A stretch of 64,000 nucleotides of DNA, taken from Mycolicibacterium flavescens. GTDB taxonomy: Bacteria; Actinomycetota; Actinomycetes; Mycobacteriales; Mycobacteriaceae. A program made the position numbers and the translations under genes. A model generated the notes under the pieces. The model did not search any database. It was not told the DNA's origin and was given only the letters and a program-made list of their open reading frames with translations. The stretch lies in contig NZ_MIHA01000009.1 in the NCBI RefSeq assembly GCF_001722335.1, positions 124,001-188,000 on the forward strand. Reading direction: 5' to 3'. Of the stretch, positions 15,764 through 26,175 are shown in pieces (the first letter of the stretch is position 1; each line of letters starts with the position of its first letter).

Positions 15764-16753
15764 GTGGCAAGCATCAAGGACGTGGCCGCGGCGGCGGGTG
15801 TGTCACCGACGACGGTTTCGCACGCCTTGAACAACCGCGGCCGCATCGCCGAAGAGACCCGAGTCAAGGTCCTCGAGGCCGCCACGCAACTGGGCTACCA
15901 GGCCAACGCCCATGCCCAGCAGCTGGTCACCCGGCGCAGCCGCATCATCGCGATCCAGATGCCGGACGTCGGCGACGAGCCCGGTCCCGCGCTGCCGCTG
16001 TCGGCGTACTTCCTCGAACTCATCAACGGTGCGGCCGCGGCTTCCGACCGCGCGGGTTACGCACTGGTGGTCACGCCGTCCGGCGGCAAAGCCACCATCC
16101 TGAACAGCTTTTCGATCGACGGCGCCATCGTGGTGGACCCGCAGGGCGGTGAAGCGGTGTTCAGCACCGGGGCCCCGGTGGTCACCGTCGGGGTTCCGCC
16201 GAGCACCACCCACCACGTCCTCGCGGTCGACAACGACCACGCGGGCGCGGCGCGCGTCGTGCTGGAGCACTTCGCCGGCCTCGGCTACCGGCGGCCCGCG
16301 CTGGTCGCCGACGACTCGCGGCGGTCCTACGTCGACGATGTGCTGTCGGGCTACCGGGCGTGGGTGGCCGAGCACGGCGTCGCCGACACCGTGGTCACCA
16401 TGGGCTCGGCCGACAAGGACACCGCCGACGACGTCGTCGCGCAGTTGCGCGAGGCGCAGGTCGACGCCGTGTACGCCAGTTCCGACGACCTGGCGCTCGC
16501 CCTGCTCGACGCCGCCTCGCGCGCCGGCCTGGCCATCCCCGGCGAGTTGGCCGTCGCGTCGGCCGTGGACAGCCGGTCGCTCACGCTCACCTCGCCGCAG
16601 ATCTCGGCGACCAACCTGTTCCCGTATCTGACGGGTTCGACCGCGGCCGAACTGCTGATCGAGCGGTTGGACAAGGGCTCCACGGTCGTCGGCACGCGGA
16701 TGATCCCGACCGGTTTCGTGGCCCGGGCGTCGACCGCCGCGCTCGCGGTCTGA
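15764..16753 (+). CDS. LacI family transcriptional regulator
   Basis: 329 residues from GTG 15764, giving VASIKDVAAAAGVSPTTVSH, the canonical LacI helix-turn-helix at the N-terminus, followed by the hinge helix (ANAHAQQLVTRRS). The periplasmic-binding-protein-like effector domain spans about residues 60-325 (IIAIQMPDVGDE, SIDGAIVVDP, AVYASSDDLALALLD). It is followed by the AllG/permease/GlnT/glutaminase operon, whose promoter region contains two LacI-type palindromes, so it is probably that operon's repressor. The ligand may be the imported nitrogen compound. Confidence 0.9.
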   Translation: MASIKDVAAAAGVSPTTVSHALNNRGRIAEETRVKVLEAATQLGYQANAHAQQLVTRRSRIIAIQMPDVGDEPGPALPLSAYFLELINGAAAASDRAGYALVVTPSGGKATILNSFSIDGAIVVDPQGGEAVFSTGAPVVTVGVPPSTTHHVLAVDNDHAGAARVVLEHFAGLGYRRPALVADDSRRSYVDDVLSGYRAWVAEHGVADTVVTMGSADKDTADDVVAQLREAQVDAVYASSDDLALALLDAASRAGLAIPGELAVASAVDSRSLTLTSPQISATNLFPYLTGSTAAELLIERLDKGSTVVGTRMIPTGFVARASTAALAV

Positions 16754-16786
16754 ACACGTCGTGACATGCGTCTTCGTGTGATGTGC

Positions 16787-16816
16787 TTGACACGTACGTC
16801 AACTCGTGACTACGGT
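16787..16816 (+). promoter_or_regulatory. Predicted SigA-type promoter of the allG operon
   Basis: TTGACA at 16787-16792 and TACGGT at 16811-16816 are separated by 18 bp, a near-consensus -35 with a TANNNT -10. Transcription would begin near 16823, just before the first LacI operator. Confidence 0.5.
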
Positions 16817-16827
16817 CACACCCGTAC

Positions 16828-16845
16828 TGCCAAAACCCTTTGGCA
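16828..16845. promoter_or_regulatory. LacI-family operator O1
   Basis: TGCCAAA and TTTGGCA are perfect 7-bp arms around ACCC. The site lies just downstream of the predicted transcription start, a roadblock position. The AAA/TTT core matches the general LacI/GalR operator form. Confidence 0.6.
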
Positions 16846-16905
16846 ACCGTAGACAGCTAGCCTCCGGAATCACACAACGAGCTCCCGCAGGCACATTCGT
16901 ATCGG

Positions 16906-16923
16906 TGCCAAAACGTTTTTGCG
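16906..16923. promoter_or_regulatory. LacI-family operator O2
   Basis: TGCCAAAACGTTTTTGCG is an imperfect palindrome centred on CG, the classic LacI/GalR core (AAAACGTTTT). Its centre is 78 bp from the centre of O1, so looping by a tetramer or cooperative blocking is possible. It ends next to the AllG ribosome-binding site. Confidence 0.6.
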
Positions 16924-16936
16924 AAGGAAGGTTCCC

Positions 16937-18175
16937 ATGCCCAACGGTCCGGACGCCCGAGCCCGCGCCAATCGTGCCGCCGTCGACGCGCTGCTCGCCG
17001 CGGACCCGGTCCTGACCGGGGTCGAGAGCGCAGCGTCCGCGATGGGGCTCCCGTCGACCACGATCCTGACCTCCGGACCGACGATGCCGTTCGCGTCGTA
17101 CACCGGCGGTCAGCGCGCCGCGGTCATCGGCGGAGCACTGTACGAAGGACTGGCCCCCGACGCGGACGCGGCGGTCGCGGCTTTCGAGAGCGGGGCCATC
17201 CAGGTGCGCGGCTGTCAGGAGTTCGGCTGCGTCGGATCGCTGGCCGGGGTGACGACCGCGTCGATGCCGGTCGCCGTGGTCACCGATGCGCGTACCGGTG
17301 AGCGCGCGTACTGCACCCTGTACGAAGGCGACAGCGCCGACCGGCTCAACTACGGCACCTACACCGACGCGACCCGGCGCAACCTCGAGGATTTGCGACT
17401 GCGCGTGGCCCCCGCCATTGACGGTCTGGTAAAAGCACAGACAGAGGCGCTGCGGCTCAAACCGATCATGACCCGCGCCCTCACGATGGGAGACGAGCTG
17501 CACAGTCGCAACGCCGCCGCGACCCTTCTGTTCCTCAGGAGGCTGCTCGTGGGCGCGAAGGAGCTGGGGCCCGACATCGACGCCGCCCTCGAGTCGCTGT
17601 GCGACGACTACTTCTTCCTGCGCCTGTCGATGGCCGCGAGCAAGGTGATGGCCAACGCGATGCGCGGCTTCGAAGGCTCGAGCGTGGTCACCGCGATGGC
17701 CTTCTCATGCGCTCAGTTCGGCATCCAGACCTCCGGCACCGGCGACACCTGGTTCACCGGCCCGCTGCCCACCTTCGAGGACTACCGGATCGAGGACGGC
17801 TTCGGCCCCGACGACATGGAGTTCATGGGCGGGGAGAGCATCATCACCGAGGTCATCGGGCTCGGCGGGCTGTCGCAGGCCGCCGGCCTGCCGCTGCTGC
17901 GCTCCAGCGGCCGCGACGTGTCGCGGATGATCGCCCGCACCACTGCGATGTACGACATCACCGTCGCCGAGAGCCCCGAGTTCCTGATCCCGGTGCTGAA
18001 CTACCGCGGTGCCCCGCTGGGCCTCGACGTCGAAAAGATCGTCTCCCGCCCGGATGTGACGCCGTACCTCGACATCGGCATCGCCGGGCGCTCGGGCAGA
18101 CAGATCGGCGGCGGCGTCGCCCGTGCACCGGTCGAACCATTCCAGAAAGCCTGGGACTCGCTGGTCGCGAGCTGA
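16937..18175 (+). CDS. DUF1116 protein, AllG (YlbE)-like oxamate carbamoyltransferase subunit homologue
   Basis: 412 residues, close to E. coli AllG (419). Shared features recognisable by eye are GVTTASMPVAVV, MGDELHSRNAAAT, GIQTSGTGDTWFTGPLPT, GGESIITEVIGLGG and the C-terminal GGGVARAPVEPF. In E. coli AllG forms oxamate carbamoyltransferase with AllF (FdrA) and AllH at the end of allantoin breakdown, releasing oxamate and carbamoyl phosphate. Neither partner is encoded here. Instead the gene heads an operon with an NCS1 permease, a GlnT-type ligase and a glutaminase. GAAGGAAGG precedes ATG 16937. A related carbamoyl or amide reaction is likely, but the substrate is open. Confidence 0.82.
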   Translation: MPNGPDARARANRAAVDALLAADPVLTGVESAASAMGLPSTTILTSGPTMPFASYTGGQRAAVIGGALYEGLAPDADAAVAAFESGAIQVRGCQEFGCVGSLAGVTTASMPVAVVTDARTGERAYCTLYEGDSADRLNYGTYTDATRRNLEDLRLRVAPAIDGLVKAQTEALRLKPIMTRALTMGDELHSRNAAATLLFLRRLLVGAKELGPDIDAALESLCDDYFFLRLSMAASKVMANAMRGFEGSSVVTAMAFSCAQFGIQTSGTGDTWFTGPLPTFEDYRIEDGFGPDDMEFMGGESIITEVIGLGGLSQAAGLPLLRSSGRDVSRMIARTTAMYDITVAESPEFLIPVLNYRGAPLGLDVEKIVSRPDVTPYLDIGIAGRSGRQIGGGVARAPVEPFQKAWDSLVAS

Positions 18176-18310
18176 GCCCGAGAGAACCACCTGATGCGCA
18201 ACCACATTCCGGTCACGACGGCGGGTCACCTTCGTGGCGCACACCGAGCGGTCCCGCCGGTGAACCTCTAACCCCCCTCACGAGATTCGGTGAAGCGAAG
18301 GAAACCCAAG

Positions 18311-19870
18311 ATGGATCAACTGGCGCACGACACGGCGGCCGCGCCGACAAAGGTCGACGCCGTCGGCAAGGTCGAGAGTTACGGGATCGAGTACATCCCC
18401 GACGAAGACCGGCACTCGCGGCCGCGAAACCTGCTGTGGATTCTGTTCGGCGGCAGCATGACGTTCGGGATCATCGTGATCGGCTGGGTGCCGGTCTCGC
18501 TGGGCCTGGGCTGGTGGGCGTCGGCGAGCGCGATCGTGGTGGGCTCGGCGATCGGCGCGACCCTGATGGCGCCGATGTCGCTGCTCGGCCTGCGCAGCGG
18601 CAGCAACAACCCCGTCGCCAGCGGCGCGCACTTCGGCGCGCTGGGGCGAATGATCGGCTCGGCACTGGGCATCACCGCAGACATCGTCTTCGCCGCACTG
18701 TGTATATGGGCGGCCGGAGAGGTGCTGGCGCGCAGCGTGGTTCGTATCTTCGGCATCGAAGACCAGGCCACCACGATCGCGTTGCTGATCGTTGCCTACA
18801 CCCTGGTCGCGATCGTCATGACCGTGATCGCGGTGATGGGCCACGCGAACATGGTGTCGTTCACCAAGTGGATGGTGCCCACCGCCGGCCCGATCATGCT
18901 CCTCTACTGCTTCGTGGCCGCTCCGAACTTCGACCCGAACTACGCCGGCGGCGACTACGTGCTCGGCAGCTTCTGGCCGACCTGGATCCTGGGCATGCTG
19001 GCCTGTGCGGGCACGATCAACTCCTACGGTCCGTACGTCGGTGACTGGACCCGGCACATCTCCACCAAGAAGTTCCGGCCCCGCGACTCGGTCGGCGCGG
19101 CCTGGATCGGCGGATTCTTCGGCATGGGTGGCGCGTTCATGTTCGGCGCCTACACCGCGGTGACGTTCAAGGACCCGATCAACGCCTATGCCACCGAGTT
19201 CGCCAACAACGTGCCGTTCTGGTTCCTGTTCTTCGCCCTGTACCTCGCGTTCATCCCGGGCACCGCGCAGGCCGTGATCAACATCTACAACATGGGCCTG
19301 GACTTCTCGTCGATCGTCCCGGGCCTGAGCCGGGTGCGGGCCACGGTGTACCTGTCGATCGTTTCGACCGTGCTGGTGTTCATCGGCGCGTTCTACCAAC
19401 AACTCTCGGCGATCGTGAGCTCCTACCTGGCGATCCTGATCGTGCTGGGCGCGCCGTGGAGCGTCATCAACCTGATCGGCTACTTCAACAACCGCGGGTT
19501 CTACGACCCGGACTCGCTGCAGGTGTACAACCGCGGCCAGATGGGCGGCCGGTACTGGTCGTCGGTGGGCCTGAACCACCGCGCCGTGATCGCCTGGCTG
19601 GCGGCGGTCTGCATCGGGATGCTGTTCATCAACACCGGCTGGTACGCGGGACCGGGCACCAAACTGTTCGAGGGCGCCGACATCGGGTTCGTGGTCAGCA
19701 CCCTGGTCGCCGCGGTCGTGTACGTGGCATTCCTGAAGTTCAATCCCGAGCCGGCGTACGTGTTCGGGCCCCGCGGCGCCCGGATAGCGAGCGCCCCGCC
19801 GGAACGCTACGGCGACTTCATGCCCATCCAGGAGATGGACATGAGCAAGGTGCGTTGGCGTCTGGGGTGA
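18311..19870 (+). CDS. NCS1 family purine/pyrimidine/hydantoin permease
   Basis: 519 residues with about 12 predicted membrane helices and long hydrophilic ends. ATG 18311, with GAAGGAA upstream, is preferred to the in-frame GTG at 18290. Typical NCS1 features are the first helix after RHSRPRNLLWILFGGSMTFG, the helix with SNNPVASGAHFGALGR, and NSYGPYVGDWTRHIS. The family imports cytosine, purines, allantoin or hydantoins with Na+ or H+. Together with AllG and the GlnT-like ligase it suggests uptake of a nitrogen-rich heterocycle or ureide for use as nitrogen source. Confidence 0.87.
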   Translation: MDQLAHDTAAAPTKVDAVGKVESYGIEYIPDEDRHSRPRNLLWILFGGSMTFGIIVIGWVPVSLGLGWWASASAIVVGSAIGATLMAPMSLLGLRSGSNNPVASGAHFGALGRMIGSALGITADIVFAALCIWAAGEVLARSVVRIFGIEDQATTIALLIVAYTLVAIVMTVIAVMGHANMVSFTKWMVPTAGPIMLLYCFVAAPNFDPNYAGGDYVLGSFWPTWILGMLACAGTINSYGPYVGDWTRHISTKKFRPRDSVGAAWIGGFFGMGGAFMFGAYTAVTFKDPINAYATEFANNVPFWFLFFALYLAFIPGTAQAVINIYNMGLDFSSIVPGLSRVRATVYLSIVSTVLVFIGAFYQQLSAIVSSYLAILIVLGAPWSVINLIGYFNNRGFYDPDSLQVYNRGQMGGRYWSSVGLNHRAVIAWLAAVCIGMLFINTGWYAGPGTKLFEGADIGFVVSTLVAAVVYVAFLKFNPEPAYVFGPRGARIASAPPERYGDFMPIQEMDMSKVRWRLG

Positions 19871-19934
19871 CCCCCGCCTCCACCACTCCCATACCGAAAT
19901 CAACGACGTATCAACGAAGAAAAGGCAATACAAC

Positions 19935-21305
19935 ATGGACACGCTCAAGTCACTGGACCCTGCCCACAACGACATCGCCAAGGACCTGGCCGACACCGGG
20001 GTCCGCTACGTCACGGCCTCGTGGGTGGACATCCTCGGCAGGTCGCGGGCCAAGAGCCATCCGGTGGAGCTGCTGCCCGAACTGCTGGCCGGCTTCGCCC
20101 GGTACACGCCGCGCGGCATCAACGGAATCGGTGTGATGAACCCGGTCGAAGAAGAGGTCACCGCGATCCCCGACCTCGACACGCTCACGGTGCTGCCGTG
20201 GGACACCCGCTTCGCCTGGATGGCTGCGGACATGTGGTCCGACCGCGGCGAGCCGTTCCCGTCGTGCCCGCGGTCCATCCTGAAGCGCCAGATCCAGCGC
20301 GCCGCGGACCAGGGTTACCAGTGCACGCTGGGCATCGAACCCGAGTTCTACGTCTACCGGCCCGAGAACCTGCACTCCGGCGGCTTCGGTGACCTGACCG
20401 CGACCGGGGCGATCGAGCCGAGCCCCGCCTACGACGTGGAAACCACCTACGACGTCGCGGATTTCCTCGACGACGCGGTCGCCACGATGGAGAAGATCGG
20501 GCTCAAGGCGTTCGCGCTGGGCGCCGAAGGCGGAGTCAACCAGTTCGAGATCGACTTCTACTACAAGGATCTGCTCGAGATGGCCGACCGCGTCACGCTG
20601 TTCCGGCTGATGATGCACCAGGTCGCCAAGCGGCACGGGTTGGCCGTCAGCTTCATGCCGAAGCCGTTCGCCAACCTGTGGGGCTCGGGAGCCCACTTCA
20701 ACCTCGGTCTCTACGAATACGGCAAGCCGGAGGAAAGTGTGCTGCGCATCGGCGGGTCCAGCGTCGCCGGTGAAGACGAGTGGTCCAAGGAGTCGAAGTA
20801 CTTCGTCGGCGGGCTGCTCAAGCACGCCCGCGCCCTGACCGCGATCACCAACCCGCTGGTCAACTCCTACAAGCGGTTGACCCCGCGGCTCGTCGACGGC
20901 TCGGTGTCCTGGGCGCCGATCAAGATCGCGTACGGACCGAACAACCGCTCCTGCATGATCCGGCTGCCCGAGAACCGTCCGGCCATCGAGGTCCGCAACC
21001 CCGACGCGTCGGCCAACGTGTACCTCGCGGGTGCGTTCCTGCTCGCCGCCGGCCTCGACGGCATCGCCAACGAGATCGACCCCGGCCCGGAGATGACCGA
21101 ATTGGCCTCGGAGCGAGACGAAATCGAGCGCCTGCCCCGCACGCTGCTGGAAGCGGTGGAAGCCTTCGAGGAAGACGAGCTGACCCATGAGGTGTTCAGC
21201 GAGGACTTCATCAAGGACTACACGGCGACCAAGCGTGACGAGTGGGAGAAGGACCACCTGCCCGTCGGCGACGCCGAGCGGACAGATCACCTGGTCTACT
21301 TCTAG
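19935..21305 (+). CDS. GlnT-type glutamine synthetase family ligase (gamma-glutamylamide synthetase-like)
   Basis: 456 residues of the GS fold: beta-grasp N-terminus (VRYVTASWVDILGRSRAKSH), IEPEFYVY with metal-binding Glu, FMPKPFANLWGSGAHFNL and NSYKRLTPRL, AYGPNNRSCMIRLP, and a C-terminal tail after EWEKDHL. This pattern resembles gamma-glutamylmethylamide synthetase/GlnT rather than the housekeeping GlnA, and the adenylylation site of GlnA is not present. Such enzymes ligate glutamate to an amine using ATP. In this operon it may glutamylate an amine released from the imported compound, with the glutaminase downstream reversing the amide. Confidence 0.82.
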   Translation: MDTLKSLDPAHNDIAKDLADTGVRYVTASWVDILGRSRAKSHPVELLPELLAGFARYTPRGINGIGVMNPVEEEVTAIPDLDTLTVLPWDTRFAWMAADMWSDRGEPFPSCPRSILKRQIQRAADQGYQCTLGIEPEFYVYRPENLHSGGFGDLTATGAIEPSPAYDVETTYDVADFLDDAVATMEKIGLKAFALGAEGGVNQFEIDFYYKDLLEMADRVTLFRLMMHQVAKRHGLAVSFMPKPFANLWGSGAHFNLGLYEYGKPEESVLRIGGSSVAGEDEWSKESKYFVGGLLKHARALTAITNPLVNSYKRLTPRLVDGSVSWAPIKIAYGPNNRSCMIRLPENRPAIEVRNPDASANVYLAGAFLLAAGLDGIANEIDPGPEMTELASERDEIERLPRTLLEAVEAFEEDELTHEVFSEDFIKDYTATKRDEWEKDHLPVGDAERTDHLVYF

Positions 21306-21396
21306 CCCCCCGGTACGTCCGGTCGGGTTCGGTCAGCAGCGGACCCCTCGTCGCGCTGGCACCGAGCCCGGCCGGACCCCCAAGGAGATGACGGCA

Positions 21397-22314
21397 ATGA
21401 CGGTGACGGCAGAGAACTGGCTCGAAGGGCTGGTCGACGAGATCCGGCCGGCGCTGTACGGCGGCGCGGTGTCGGGATACCTACCCGAATTCGAGGCCGC
21501 CCGCGTCGACGACCTGGCGATCGCCATCGACTACGGCGCAGACGGCATTCTCACTGCGGGACAATGTCACTCGCTGTTCACCGCGCAGAGCGTGGTGAAG
21601 GTGTTCACGCTGCTGCTGGCGCTGCACCACCGCGGCGAGGACTACGTGTTCGAGCGCGTCGGATGCGATCAGGGCATCGGCTCGTACAACTCGCTGGAGA
21701 CGTTCATCCGGGGCTCCGGTGTGCCCGTCAACCCGTTCGTCAACGCCGGTGCCCTCGTGGTCGTCGACATGCTGCCCGGCTCCGACCCCGACAGCCGGGT
21801 CCGAAACGTCGTCGACTTCATCCGCGCCCTGTCGGGCAACACCTCGATAGGCGTCAACACCGGTGTCGCGCGTTCGGAACACACGCTGGCCGACCGCAAC
21901 CGGGCGCTGGGCTACTTCCTGCGCAGCCACCGGCTGATCTCAACCGACGTCGAGGAACTGCTGTGGGCGTACTGCCAGATGTGCGCGATCGAGGTCGATG
22001 TCGTCGACCTGGCGCGCGCGGCCCGGGTGCTGGCGCAGGCCCGCGACGTCGTGGTCGAAGGCCAGGTGCTGCGCGCGGCCCATCTGCGCCTGGTCCGGCG
22101 GCTGATGCTGTTCGCCGGGATGTACGAGGCGTCCGGCCAGTATGCGTGCGACGTCGGGATACCCGCGAAGTGCGGGGTGTCCGGCGCCACGATCGGCGTG
22201 GTCTACCAGCGCATGGGCATCGGCGTCTACGGGCCGGCGCTGGACCGGTCCGGAAACAGCGTCGGCGGCCTGCGGGTGCTGCGGCAGCTGTCGGGCACCC
22301 TCGACTTCGACTGA
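21397..22314 (+). CDS. Glutaminase (beta-lactamase-fold, GlsA family)
   Basis: 305 residues, the normal length of bacterial GlsA. The catalytic SxxK motif is FTAQSVVKVFTLLLAL; GIGSYNSLETFIRGSGVPVN and NPFVNAGALVV contain the conserved glutamine-binding Asn residues. The later GYFLRSH, AYCQMCAIEVDVVDLA and GVSGATIGVV complete the family pattern. ATG 21397 is chosen because AAGGAG is nine bases upstream; ATG 21388 abuts that site. The enzyme hydrolyses L-glutamine to glutamate and ammonia. As last gene of the operon it could also hydrolyse a gamma-glutamyl amide made by the preceding ligase (inference). Confidence 0.9.
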   Translation: MTVTAENWLEGLVDEIRPALYGGAVSGYLPEFEAARVDDLAIAIDYGADGILTAGQCHSLFTAQSVVKVFTLLLALHHRGEDYVFERVGCDQGIGSYNSLETFIRGSGVPVNPFVNAGALVVVDMLPGSDPDSRVRNVVDFIRALSGNTSIGVNTGVARSEHTLADRNRALGYFLRSHRLISTDVEELLWAYCQMCAIEVDVVDLARAARVLAQARDVVVEGQVLRAAHLRLVRRLMLFAGMYEASGQYACDVGIPAKCGVSGATIGVVYQRMGIGVYGPALDRSGNSVGGLRVLRQLSGTLDFD

Positions 22315-22324
22315 CGACGCCGGT

Positions 22325-24658
<2,334 letters not shown>

Positions 24659-24683
24659 GGGAAGACTCTACAGGTCGGCCGGC

Positions 24684-25925
24684 TCAACGACGCAACGGAA
24701 CCGCGGCCTGGAAGGCCGCCGCCTTGCCGTCCGACTGCCACCGCAGCCAGTTCTCCCACCGTCGCAGGTTGGACCGCTGCCACCGCGCATCCACCCTTGG
24801 CGACACCCGCCGCGCGAGTTCCAGCGCAAGGACGACGGGTGCCCGCGCCAGCAGCAACAGAACTCCGGGAACCGCCGAGGGCAGCCGGTAGCGCCTGCGG
24901 TTCCACGGCAACATGTACAGGCCGAGATAACCGGCCTGCACGCGGTAGTGGTATTCGGCGCGCAGCCGGGCCAGCCCACGATGCTGGGGCGCCGGCCTGA
25001 ACGCGGGCACGAACGACTCCACCAACTCGACGCCGCTGTGACCGCTGTCGTAACTGCGCGCCGCGTCGGCCATGAACAGGATGCGCCAGGCGTCGGCGAC
25101 GGTCTCGGGAAAGTAGCCGTCGCAACGCACCCCGACCAGGTACCCGCAGTAGCGGTTGAAGTGCAGCACCGCGCGCATCTCGCGCCGCGACGTGAGGTGG
25201 CCCAGCGGGTAGAGCCCGAGCGCCGGGGCGACGCTTCCGCCCAGCAGGGTCAACAGCATCGCCGACTGGCTGATCGGCAACCCCCACCGTGCGGTGTTCC
25301 ACTCCGGGTGACGCCGCACCCGGTCGCGGACGCTGACGTGCATGATGCGTACGTGCAGTGAGATGTTGCGGCCTTCCGAGCCCGGCGTGAGGATCGCACC
25401 GGGCCGGCACACCTCGATCCACCACCGCGAGGTCTCCAGGTAGCGGTGCAGCGCACGTTCACCCGCGTAGCCGCCCGACAGCGAGAGCGGCACGGCGAGC
25501 CAGCCCTCGGTGTAGGTGTCGTTGGTGCCGGCGTTGCCAAGGGCGCCCAAGGCATAAGCCCACCGCCGCCACACCGCTGCGCCCTGCTCGACGAGGTCGG
25601 GGTCGACCCACTCGGGCACCTGCTCGAACTCCTCGAACAGCGCTCGCATCGATTCGGGCGCCTCGGGTACCGCATCGATACCGTCGCGCTGCGCAGCCTC
25701 GACCAGGTCGCGGGCTCTCCGCGCGCCGAGGTCACCGTGGTAGGTCTCGGCGACGAACCGCTCCGCGACCGGGTCGCCTTCGGTGAGCCCGGCGATGAAG
25801 GCGCGAGCGACGTCGTCGGAGGGATACAGGTCGATGCCGGTGAGCCGCTTGACCAGAGCGCGCTGCCGCCGGCGACGGTCGCTCAACTGCGGATACCGAA
25901 AAGCGGTGGGGGAGGACGCCGGCAT
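24684..25925 (-). CDS. MpaB-type oxygenase (DUF2236, latex-clearing-protein fold)
   Basis: 413 residues from ATG 25925 (the reading frame continues upstream to 26000 without conserved sequence). The DUF2236 features are LYPSDDVARAFIAGLTEGDP near the N-terminus, WVDPDLVEQGAAVWRRWAYA, GGYAGERALHRYLETSRWW and RIMHVSVRDRVRRHPEWN, where conserved Arg/His residues would face a heme. Family members include rubber oxygenase Lcp and fungal MpaB; most mycobacterial copies have no known substrate. No Shine-Dalgarno is evident, so a leaderless message is possible. Confidence 0.8.
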   Translation of the reverse strand: MPASSPTAFRYPQLSDRRRRQRALVKRLTGIDLYPSDDVARAFIAGLTEGDPVAERFVAETYHGDLGARRARDLVEAAQRDGIDAVPEAPESMRALFEEFEQVPEWVDPDLVEQGAAVWRRWAYALGALGNAGTNDTYTEGWLAVPLSLSGGYAGERALHRYLETSRWWIEVCRPGAILTPGSEGRNISLHVRIMHVSVRDRVRRHPEWNTARWGLPISQSAMLLTLLGGSVAPALGLYPLGHLTSRREMRAVLHFNRYCGYLVGVRCDGYFPETVADAWRILFMADAARSYDSGHSGVELVESFVPAFRPAPQHRGLARLRAEYHYRVQAGYLGLYMLPWNRRRYRLPSAVPGVLLLLARAPVVLALELARRVSPRVDARWQRSNLRRWENWLRWQSDGKAAAFQAAVPLRR

Positions 25926-25968
25926 GTGTTCAGTCTTAGCGCATGACGCCGCTCCGTAGGCTGGAGTC

Positions 25969-26175
25969 GTGTTCTTCTTCCTGTTCGGATACGGCGTCAA
26001 GCAGAAGTATCTGGGCGCCGGTCAGGTCCGGACCTGCCCGCGCTGCCACAACACGACGCAGTGGAGCAGGATGCGCGAGTTCAAGCAGTTCTCGCTGTTC
26101 TTCATTCCGGTCGCGCGGTGGCGGCGCCGGGAGTTCGAGGTGTGCGGGATCTGCGGAGCGGCCCTTGCAGGTTGA
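25969..26175 (+). CDS. Small zinc-ribbon protein
   Basis: 68 residues from GTG 25969. A hydrophobic start (MFFFLFGYGVKQKYLGAGQV) precedes two CxxC knuckles, TCPRCHNTTQW and EVCGICGAAL, which together form a four-cysteine zinc ribbon. A WSRMREFKQFSLFFIPVARW segment between them is conserved in the family of short actinobacterial zinc-ribbon proteins. Function is unknown; membrane attachment through the hydrophobic segments is possible. Its 3' end overlaps the convergent TspO-like gene by 74 bases. Confidence 0.75.
   Translation: MFFFLFGYGVKQKYLGAGQVRTCPRCHNTTQWSRMREFKQFSLFFIPVARWRRREFEVCGICGAALAG

Noticed and set aside
18278..19996. Long minus-strand frame over the NCS1 permease and two similar ones over phnE and glnT
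   Set aside because: His/Asp/Arg-rich antisense translations without any recognisable domain; the plus-strand genes are clear.
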